Assembly: GCA_002454845.1 (NCBI GenBank)
Contig: DKJQ01000079.1
Coordinates: forward strand, 5,434 to 40,325
Source of the DNA: Ignavibacteria bacterium UBA6688
GTDB taxonomy: Bacteria; Bacteroidota; Ignavibacteria; UBA10030
Length of the DNA: 34,892 bases
Direction: 5' to 3'
The notes under the pieces are model-generated. The model was given only the letters and a program-made list of their open reading frames with translations. It made no database searches and was not told where the DNA came from. Of the stretch, positions 8,336-14,869 are shown piece after piece. Positions within the stretch are counted from its first letter, which is position 1. The number at the start of each line of letters is the position of its first letter. The position numbers were made by a program, and so were the translations under genes.

Positions 8336-9439
8336 TTAGCGAATGGGGAGGGCGAAGGAGAACGTCGCCCCCTTGTTCGGCTCGGATTCAACCCAAATTT
8401 TACCGTTGTGGGCCTCGATGATCCGCTGGCAGATCACGAGTCCCAGACTCGTTGTTTTATTTCCGTTTCCCTCTTCCACCACGTTCCGGTAGCGGTCGAA
8501 GATCAGCGGGAGCTCTTCGGCCGGGATCCCGGGACCGCTGTTGAAGATGGAAGTCATCACGAAGTCCTTGGGCAGTTGCCCCTCCTCCATCACCATGGCA
8601 ACCGTCTTTACCTGTACCACGACGGCCCCCTGCTGGGGAGTATGCTTCATGGCATTGCTCAAGAAGTTTTGGACCACCTGCTCTATTTTTTGTGAGTCGA
8701 ACTCTATGGCCGGCAGGTCGGGATCGCAGTGGACATCGAGCGTGATTTTGCTGGATTGGTAGGGAACGCGAAACTCGTTGGCCACCCGGTTCACACCGTC
8801 TGCAATGTTGGCAATGCCTTTGTTCAACCGTACCCGCCCCCCTTCGAGCTTGGTCAGGTCCATCATGTCGTTCAGCAGGCCCATCACCTTGTCGATGGAG
8901 TTGGTCATGTAGCCGAGCAGCTCTTTCTGGTGGTCGCCGACTGAACCGGCCATCCCTTTCATGAGGTAGCCGATGCTCTGCTTGAGCCCTGCAATGGGGT
9001 TATGGAGATCGTACAGAAGGCGTGCAGTGTGCTCCGACTGGAGCTGGCGAATCCGATCCTCCGCATCCCTTTTCTTGATCAATGAGCGGAGCTGGGGGAC
9101 CAGTTGGTCCATATCGACCGGCTTTGTGAGATATTCTCTCGACCCGAGTTTCATGGCTTCCACGGCCATGCTGACATCGCTCATCCCGGTCATCATCACA
9201 ACCTCCGTGGTGGGGGAGTTCTTCTTGATGAAACGCAGGACTTCCAGGCCGTTGGCTCCCGGCATCTTGATATCAAGGAGGGCAATATCGAAATCGCTGG
9301 ATTGAACCACGTTGATTGCGTCGAGCCCGTTGGATGCTTCCTGGACGTCGAACCCCTCATCCCCGAGCCACGCGGCGATTGTCGTGCGAAGCGGATCTTC
9401 GTCGTCTGCCACGAGAACCTTGATTTTGTCCTGGTCCAT
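8336..9439 (-). CDS. Receiver-histidine kinase protein with degenerate kinase motifs
   Basis: A 367-residue soluble protein: an N-terminal receiver (about 7-120; Asp56 in LLDIKMPG, Lys107 in YLTKP) joined to a dimerisation helix region and a HATPase domain (about 245-365). The dimerisation helix reads LLYDLHNPIAG. Aligned on the conserved proline, the usual phospho-acceptor His is Tyr143 (codon TAC at 9011-9013), and His146 sits three residues later. The ATP-binding boxes are also altered: NSGPGIP in place of DxGxG, and TTSLGL in place of GxGLGL; the N box (NFLSNAMKHT) is intact. It has no membrane segment or sensor domain. Start 9439 gives a normal receiver N-terminus but has no clear Shine-Dalgarno. 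It is the first gene after the promoter at 9601-9629 and precedes the NtrC-type gene. It may act as a phosphate-controlled scaffold or phosphatase rather than a kinase (inference). Confidence 0.9.
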   Translation of the reverse strand: MDQDKIKVLVADDEDPLRTTIAAWLGDEGFDVQEASNGLDAINVVQSSDFDIALLDIKMPGANGLEVLRFIKKNSPTTEVVMMTGMSDVSMAVEAMKLGSREYLTKPVDMDQLVPQLRSLIKKRDAEDRIRQLQSEHTARLLYDLHNPIAGLKQSIGYLMKGMAGSVGDHQKELLGYMTNSIDKVMGLLNDMMDLTKLEGGRVRLNKGIANIADGVNRVANEFRVPYQSSKITLDVHCDPDLPAIEFDSQKIEQVVQNFLSNAMKHTPQQGAVVVQVKTVAMVMEEGQLPKDFVMTSIFNSGPGIPAEELPLIFDRYRNVVEEGNGNKTTSLGLVICQRIIEAHNGKIWVESEPNKGATFSFALPIR

Positions 9440-9600
9440 AGATACGGAGGATGCTGAACAGTGCGTTCGCCGGATAGTCCGGGGTCCGGTTCCGAAAATC
9501 GGAATCACTGCTGTGGTGGGTCGCACCAGCGCGCACAGCAAGGGAAGTATTTCGATCCGGAGGGGAATCCCGCGAAGAAAAACGGCCTGAATTGTTGGTG
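9440..9600 (-). other. Long untranslated leader of the minus-strand signalling/hut operon
   Basis: About 155 bases separate the predicted transcription start (near 9594) from the ATG at 9439. The stretch holds no credible gene. It contains a perfect short hairpin, TTCCGA/TCGGAA with an AAA loop (9490-9504), and a second potentially paired stretch around 9511-9538 (CTGTG ... CACAG). It matches no riboswitch class recognised by eye. The hairpins could affect translation or mRNA stability, but this is only a structural observation. Confidence 0.35.
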
Positions 9601-9629
9601 ATTATAGCGAGATTCGTCCCCAAAGTCAA
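9601..9629 (-). promoter_or_regulatory. Strong sigma-70-type promoter for the minus-strand operon
   Basis: Read on the minus strand, TTGACT (9629-9624) and TATAAT (9606-9601) are separated by exactly 17 bases, giving 5/6 and 6/6 matches to the sigma-70 consensus. It points at the receiver-kinase gene and the co-directional genes down to position 1. The expected start of transcription is near 9594. Confidence 0.72.
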
Positions 9630-9652
9630 TCTCTTTCTCGCCCCGGGTTCTG

Positions 9653-9681
9653 TTGAATTTCAAGGAAGCCTCTGCTACATT
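9653..9681 (+). promoter_or_regulatory. Candidate promoter for hutH
   Basis: TTGAAT (9653-9658) and TACATT (9676-9681) are spaced by 17 bases, each matching 4/6 of the sigma-70 consensus. The predicted start near 9688 leaves a leader of about 40 bases to the hutH ATG. Its -35 lies 23 bases from the -35 of the opposite promoter, with the palindrome CCCGGG (9642-9647) between them, so the two could share an operator. Confidence 0.35.
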
Positions 9682-9726
9682 GACCCCGAACATTACAAAA
9701 CTACTCCATGACCCCCTTCTCTTGGT

Positions 9727-11283
9727 ATGAAGACCTTCCCACTTGACGGCAATTCCCTTACGGTTCAAGCAGTGCATGAACTTGCATACCGGAATCGTAG
9801 GGTTCTACTCACTCCTGCCGCCAGGAAGCGGGTACAGGCGGCCCGGGCCTTGATTGAGTCATGGGTCGAAGGCAAGGAGACAGTCTATGGCGTTACGACC
9901 GGTTTCGGCGAATTCAGCAATATCAGAATCAGCAGGGAGAACATTGGGTTGCTGCAGGAGAACCTGATCATGAGCCATGCGGCCGGGGCGGGGGAATTTC
10001 TCCCCCCCGAGATCGTCCGAGCCATGATGGTCTTACGCATCAATGCGTTGGCCAAAGGGTTTTCGGGGGTGCGGCTGGAGACGCTTCAGTTGCTGGTCGA
10101 AATGGTCAACAAACGGATCCTTCCGGCAATCCCGTCCCAGGGTTCCGTTGGGGCGAGCGGCGACCTTGTGCAGTTGGCCCACATGGTACTGAGCATGATG
10201 GGACGTGGCCGCGTATTACAAGGGACGAAGGGAGGTGTTGTTCCCGCCTCCCTTGCGTTGAAGAAGCATCGGCTGAAGCCTGTCCGTCTGACGGCCAAGG
10301 AGGGGATTGCGTTGATCAATGGGACGCAGATGATGACGGCGTTTGCAGCCCTGGCTGTCCACCAGGCGATGGAATTGTGCAAGGTGGCCGATATCGCCGC
10401 AGCGATCACGGTCGAGGCCCTGCGTGGCAGCGATACCCAGTTTGACGAGCGGATTCACCGGCTCCGCCCGTACAAGGGCCAGCTCACCGTAGCGAAGAAC
10501 ATGCGGCGGATGATGAAAGGGAGTGAGCTCCGCGAGTCGCATCGCTTCGATGATCCGCGCGTGCAGGACGCCTATTCGATCCGCTGTATCCCCCAGGTCC
10601 ATGGAGCGTCGCGCGACGCCGTCGCCTACGTGCACGATGTCGTCAGCATCGAAATCAATTCGGCCAACGATAATCCGCTGATCATTCCGAAAGACCGGGT
10701 GCATCTTGAGGGGGGAAACTTCCATGGGCAGCCGATTGCGCTGGCCATGGACTTCCTTGCCATAGCCCTGGCTGAGCTTGCCAACATCTCCGAGCGGCGC
10801 ATTGAGAGATTGGTCAACGGGTCGCTCAGCGGACTCCCCCGGTTCCTGACAACCAACGGCGGGTTGAACTCGGGTTTGATGATCGCGCAGTACACGGCGG
10901 CATCCATCGTCTCAGAGAACAAAGTGCTTTGTCATCCGGGCAGCGTTGACTCGATCCCCACGTCGGCGAACCAGGAAGACCACAACAGCATGGGCTCCAT
11001 CAGTGCGCAAAAAGGATGGAAAGTTCTGAAGAACGCTCAAACCGTCCTGGCGATTGAGTTGCTCTGTGCCTGTCAGGGGCTGGATTTTGCACGGCAGCTG
11101 AAAGGAAGGAAACCGATGAAGGCCGGGAAGGGAGTCGAGGCGGCTTATTCCTTTGTCCGCAAGCACATCCGGCATTTGCAGGCGGATCGGGTTCTGTACG
11201 ATGATATCCAGAAGGCATTGGGATTGGTGGTGGATCACGGCCTGCTTGAAGAGGTTCAATCGAGAATCGGAACCATCCGGTAA
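9727..11283 (+). CDS. hutH: Histidine ammonia-lyase
   Basis: A 518-residue cytosolic lyase that converts L-histidine to trans-urocanate plus ammonia, the first step of histidine degradation. The Ala-Ser-Gly triplet that cyclises into the MIO electrophile is at 143-145 (GSVGASGDLVQLAH). The catalytic tyrosine loop YGVTTGFGEF starts at Tyr54, and the family stretches NSANDNPLI, GGNFHGQPIA and the SANQEDHNSMG segment are all present. The length is normal for HutH. The start at 9727 gives the standard N-terminus, though no clear Shine-Dalgarno precedes it. It is divergent from the signalling operon that ends in hutU, and is followed 57 bp later by an adenosine deaminase family gene. HutH is preferred over phenylalanine/tyrosine lyases because hutU is in the same locus. 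Confidence 0.96.
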   Translation: MKTFPLDGNSLTVQAVHELAYRNRRVLLTPAARKRVQAARALIESWVEGKETVYGVTTGFGEFSNIRISRENIGLLQENLIMSHAAGAGEFLPPEIVRAMMVLRINALAKGFSGVRLETLQLLVEMVNKRILPAIPSQGSVGASGDLVQLAHMVLSMMGRGRVLQGTKGGVVPASLALKKHRLKPVRLTAKEGIALINGTQMMTAFAALAVHQAMELCKVADIAAAITVEALRGSDTQFDERIHRLRPYKGQLTVAKNMRRMMKGSELRESHRFDDPRVQDAYSIRCIPQVHGASRDAVAYVHDVVSIEINSANDNPLIIPKDRVHLEGGNFHGQPIALAMDFLAIALAELANISERRIERLVNGSLSGLPRFLTTNGGLNSGLMIAQYTAASIVSENKVLCHPGSVDSIPTSANQEDHNSMGSISAQKGWKVLKNAQTVLAIELLCACQGLDFARQLKGRKPMKAGKGVEAAYSFVRKHIRHLQADRVLYDDIQKALGLVVDHGLLEEVQSRIGTIR

Positions 11284-11340
11284 CGCATAAAGGCTGAAGG
11301 CGGTTTTGGACCATCGCGGCTTTAACACAGAAAGATCGGC

Positions 11341-12426
11341 ATGAAATTGACGAAAGAACTTCTCCGCACGCTCCCCAAAGTTCTGCTCCACGATCACCTC
11401 GACGGCGGTGTGCGACCGCAAACCGTCATCGAGTTGGCGAAAGAGTCAGGCTATAAGAAGCTACCGACCACGAATCCGAAAGAGCTTGCCGTGTGGTTTC
11501 ACCGCGGCGCGACGCGCGGGAGCCTTCCCTTGTTCCTGGAAGGTTTTGAACATACGTGCGGGGTGATGGAAACTGAAGAGGCGTTGGAACGCGTTGCGTA
11601 TGAAACGATGGAAGACATGAAGAAGGATGGGGTGGTCTATCTTGAAACGCGGTTCGCCCCGGTCTTTCACACAGGAAAAGGGTTGCATCTGGAGACCATT
11701 GTGCAGGCCGTGTTGCGTGGCCTGGAGCGTGGGAAAAAGGATTTCAGTGTTGAGTACGGACTTATCCTCTGCGCCATGAGGCATAGGAAACCGTCGGACT
11801 CCCAGGAAATCGCAGAGCTGGCGGTCGATTTTCGGAATAAAGGTGTTGTGGGATTCGACCTCGCAGGCGAAGAAGGAGGCTACCCGCCGAAAAAACATGT
11901 CGACGCATTTCACTACATCCAGAGGGAGAATTTCAATATCACGATCCATGCTGGGGAGGCCTTCGGCAAGGAGTCGATCTGGCAGGCGATCCAATGGTGC
12001 GGCGCGCACCGGATCGGACATGCCACGCGGCTCATCGAGGATATGAAGGTCAAGGATGGCAATGTTTTGAATATGGGGACCCTGGCTCAGTACGTCCTGG
12101 ACAAGCGCATCCCGCTCGAGATTTGTCTGACCAGCAACCTGCACACCGGGGCCGTGAAGGATCTCAAGGACCATCCGTTTGGCATCCTCCATCACTACAA
12201 GTTCCGGCTCACCCTCAACACCGACGACCGTCTGATGAGCAACATCACGCTGACAGACGAGTATCACACGGCCGCCGAGGTGTTTGACCTGAACCTGGAT
12301 GATTTGGAAAAACTGACGATCAATGCCATGAAGAGCGCCTTCCTGCCGTACAGGAATCGCATCGCGGTCATCTACGACGTGATCAAACCGGGATTTGCAA
12401 AAGTCCCGGGGAAGGCCAAGCACTAG
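11341..12426 (+). CDS. add: Adenosine deaminase family hydrolase
   Basis: A 361-residue amidohydrolase-fold enzyme. Zinc ligands and catalytic residues are visible: His17 and His19 (HDHLDGG), His203 and Glu206 (TIHAGEA), the RIGHATR motif with His227, and the paired Asp295-Asp296 (LNTDDRLMS). Family members deaminate adenosine or deoxyadenosine to inosine, or related aminopurines. The first metal motif has Asp between the histidines (HDHLDG) where classical ADA often has Ile or Val; the same variant is seen in other bacterial members. The start at 11341 is preceded only by a weak AGAAAG ribosome site. It follows hutH by 57 bp and precedes an MBL-fold hydrolase gene by 30 bp, so the four genes 9727-13577 look like one operon. 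The substrate could be another aminopurine. Confidence 0.9.
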   Translation: MKLTKELLRTLPKVLLHDHLDGGVRPQTVIELAKESGYKKLPTTNPKELAVWFHRGATRGSLPLFLEGFEHTCGVMETEEALERVAYETMEDMKKDGVVYLETRFAPVFHTGKGLHLETIVQAVLRGLERGKKDFSVEYGLILCAMRHRKPSDSQEIAELAVDFRNKGVVGFDLAGEEGGYPPKKHVDAFHYIQRENFNITIHAGEAFGKESIWQAIQWCGAHRIGHATRLIEDMKVKDGNVLNMGTLAQYVLDKRIPLEICLTSNLHTGAVKDLKDHPFGILHHYKFRLTLNTDDRLMSNITLTDEYHTAAEVFDLNLDDLEKLTINAMKSAFLPYRNRIAVIYDVIKPGFAKVPGKAKH

Positions 12427-12456
12427 TCACGGACCAAGGACAGGAGGAAGAACGTC

Positions 12457-13083
12457 ATGAACCACCAGCACATTCATTGGTTAGGACACTCATCCTTCCG
12501 GATCGAAGACGGCGCAACTCAACTGTATATCGATCCGTGGAAGCTCGCCGGGACGTTGCCGTCTGCCGATGTCGTTTTTCTCACCCATGCCCACTATGAC
12601 CATTTCTCCGTCGAGGACATCGCGCGGATCAAGAAAGACACTACGGTGTTCTTTGCCCCCAAGGATATCGCCTATCAATTAAAGGGGACTGTCATCGTGG
12701 TGAGCCCCGGAGAATCGTACCATGTCGGTGAACTGAAAATCAAGACAGTTCACGCTTACAACATCGGCAAGAAATTTCATCCCAAGCAGAACAACTGGGT
12801 GGGGTACGTCATCGCACTTTCCACAGGAGAGCGGATCTATCACAGCGGCGACACGGATCTTACGCCGGAGATGAGGGGCGTGGTAACGGAGTTTGCGCTT
12901 CTTCCGTGCGGTGGGACCTACACGATGAGCGGCAAGGAAGCGGGTGACGCTGCGAACATCTTCAAGCCGCGGGCGGTGATCCCCATGCATTGGGGGGATA
13001 TTGTCGGGACCAGGGCCGATGCGGAGGAAGTGCAGAAGATTTTCAAGGGGGAGACCATCATCAAATCGCCGGAGAAGGGATGA
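12457..13083 (+). CDS. MBL-fold metal-dependent hydrolase (UPF0173-like)
   Basis: A 208-residue protein of the metallo-beta-lactamase fold. The metal-binding HxHxDH motif is at 44-49 (LTHAHYDHFS), with later ligand motifs YHSGDTDLTPEM and VIPMHWGDIVG. It resembles the UlaG/UPF0173 group, whose members hydrolyse varied phosphoester or lactone bonds; the substrate cannot be read from sequence. There is no signal peptide, so it is cytosolic. The start is well supported by AGGAGG about ten bases upstream. Its stop overlaps the start of the following lipoprotein gene (ATGA), implying translational coupling. Confidence 0.88.
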   Translation: MNHQHIHWLGHSSFRIEDGATQLYIDPWKLAGTLPSADVVFLTHAHYDHFSVEDIARIKKDTTVFFAPKDIAYQLKGTVIVVSPGESYHVGELKIKTVHAYNIGKKFHPKQNNWVGYVIALSTGERIYHSGDTDLTPEMRGVVTEFALLPCGGTYTMSGKEAGDAANIFKPRAVIPMHWGDIVGTRADAEEVQKIFKGETIIKSPEKG

Positions 13084-13577
13084 AGGATTGGAGAGGGTGG
13101 TTCGTGCTCTTGCTTCCCCTGCTTGCGGCTTGCAGCAGCTCCAACCCCTACCTGGTGACGACGGAGAACTGTTTTTGTGAAGAATTTACTTATCGGGATG
13201 AGCGGGCGAACTTCACCGTCGAAGTCAAGGCAACGTACGAGGTGCATGAGCGGGTAACCTCGGTGGTTGAACTGAAGTTCGGGAACGGGGGGAAGGATAC
13301 GTTGGATCTGCGACAGGGCTTCATCAAGGGGACCGCCAAAAACGTCCGCTACCAGTTCAACGATCGGTTCCAGCCGCTTCCCCATGTGGTCGTTCCTCCG
13401 GGGACATCATACACCATGGTGATGCAGGGGAGCGATACCGAGCTCGTCGCAGAACCCTGGCACAAGATCGCGGGGGAACAGGTGACGATCGAACTGCGCG
13501 GTCTCCAGATGGGATCGAAACCGGTGAACCCGGTGGTGATCACCATGATTCCCCGCAACCCAAAATTCGGAACGTGA
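13080..13577 (+). CDS. Small lipoprotein of unknown function
   Basis: A 165-residue protein starting at an ATG (13080) that overlaps the stop of the MBL-fold gene as ATGA. The N-terminus is a lipoprotein signal: MKDWRGW, a hydrophobic run, then the lipobox LLAAC and SSSNPY. The mature part is rich in beta-strand-like stretches (FTVEVKATYEVHERVTSVVEL, VVVPPGTSYTMVMQG) suggestive of an Ig-like or beta-sandwich fold. No family was recognised. It is the last gene of the hutH run and converges on hflX with only 17 bp between stops and no evident terminator hairpin. Confidence 0.8.
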   Translation: MKDWRGWFVLLLPLLAACSSSNPYLVTTENCFCEEFTYRDERANFTVEVKATYEVHERVTSVVELKFGNGGKDTLDLRQGFIKGTAKNVRYQFNDRFQPLPHVVVPPGTSYTMVMQGSDTELVAEPWHKIAGEQVTIELRGLQMGSKPVNPVVITMIPRNPKFGT

Positions 13578-13594
13578 TGGGGAGGAACACCACG

Positions 13595-14869
13595 CTATCT
13601 GTTTGATTTCTTCGAGACAAGATTCTGCAGCCGTTCCCGATCTTTCCGCCTGATCCTCATGCGCATGATCACATCGTTGTCCTCGTAAGTCCGCTCCAGC
13701 ACCTCCCCCGCGCCGTGAAGCTGGGAGACGAGTTTCTGATTCTCCTGTGAAACCTTGAAGCTCTCCTCGACAAATTCGTGTTCAATCAGGAGGCGCACCT
13801 CTTCCTTTAACCCTGCGATGTTGATGCCGCGCGCCGCAGAAATGAAGACGCACCGCGGGTACTCGGTTGGAAGTGATTGAAGAATGGTCCGGTCCGTCAA
13901 CAGGTCGACCTTGTTAAACACCATGACCGTCGGCCTGTCCGCCGCGCCGATCTCCTCCAACGTCTCCCTCACCACTGCAATCTGTTCCACAAACGTCTTG
14001 CCCGCCATGTCTACGACATGGAGGAGAAAATCCGCCTCGGTGACCTCCTCGAGCGTGCTCTTGAATGATGCGACGAGGTGATGCGGGAGTTTACGGATGA
14101 ACCCCACGGTGTCCGTCATCAGGATCTGCGTTGACGATCCAAGAGGGACGATGCGGGTGGTCGGGTCGAGGGTTGCAAAGAGCCGGTTCTCCACGAACAC
14201 ATCCGACCCCGAGAGGAGGTTCAGCAGGGTGGATTTCCCCGCATTCGTGTAGCCGACCAGGGCTCCGCGGGTATGGTTGCTCCTTCCCTTACGCTGAGTG
14301 GAGCGTTGTTGTGAGATGCGCTCGAGCTTCTCCTTCAGGTGACTAATCCGGGTGCGGATCATGCGGCGGTCCGTTTCGATCTGCGTTTCGCCCGGTCCCT
14401 TTGTTCCGATACCGCCGTACTGTTTCGAAAGGTGGGTCCACTGCCGGGTGAGGCGCGGAAGCAGGTATTGAAGCTGCGCAAGTTCCACCTGGGTTTTCGC
14501 CTCGTTGGACTTTGCGCGGGAGACAAAAATGTCGAGAATCAGCGCGCTCCGGTCCAGGATTTTGCACTCAAGCACGCGTTCGAGGTTTCGAACCTGGACT
14601 GCTGAAAGATCGTCATCGAAGATGACGAGCGGAATGTTCTGTTCGACGACGAGCGTCCGGAGCTCCTCTACTTTTCCCTTGCCGATAAAGGTGGCCGCGT
14701 CGAACCGGTCGCGGTCCTGTGTGACGCGCGCGATCACCTCGGCCCCAGCGGTATCCGCGAGCAGAGCCAGTTCATCGAGGTATTCTTCGGTTTGCTCCCT
14801 GCTGGTTTGGCGTGTCGATACTCCGACAAGGATGCAGCGTTCTTTAACAGGATTGGCCAGTTCGATCAT
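13595..14869 (-). CDS. hflX: GTPase HflX
   Basis: A 424-residue ribosome-associated GTPase. The N-terminal HflX domain has the glycine-rich stretch TFIGKGKVEEL and FDDDLSAVQVRNLE, followed by the coiled linker KGPGETQIETDRR and the Ras-like domain with P-loop GYTNAGKSTLLN, switch/DxxG element LMTDTVGFIRKLPHHL and NKVDLL. HflX splits or rescues stalled 70S ribosomes, especially under heat stress, in other bacteria. The frame is open upstream, but the ATG at 14869 gives the expected start (MIELANPVKERCILVGV) and overlaps the stop of the upstream BatA/VWA gene as ATGA, implying coupled translation. No separate Shine-Dalgarno is needed or seen. Confidence 0.95.
   Translation of the reverse strand: MIELANPVKERCILVGVSTRQTSREQTEEYLDELALLADTAGAEVIARVTQDRDRFDAATFIGKGKVEELRTLVVEQNIPLVIFDDDLSAVQVRNLERVLECKILDRSALILDIFVSRAKSNEAKTQVELAQLQYLLPRLTRQWTHLSKQYGGIGTKGPGETQIETDRRMIRTRISHLKEKLERISQQRSTQRKGRSNHTRGALVGYTNAGKSTLLNLLSGSDVFVENRLFATLDPTTRIVPLGSSTQILMTDTVGFIRKLPHHLVASFKSTLEEVTEADFLLHVVDMAGKTFVEQIAVVRETLEEIGAADRPTVMVFNKVDLLTDRTILQSLPTEYPRCVFISAARGINIAGLKEEVRLLIEHEFVEESFKVSQENQKLVSQLHGAGEVLERTYEDNDVIMRMRIRRKDRERLQNLVSKKSNR

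Noticed and set aside
6878..8695. A 605-codon open frame on the plus strand
   Set aside because: It lies opposite the NtrC and receiver-kinase genes, whose protein motifs are unmistakable; its translation has no recognisable domain and is a codon-bias shadow.
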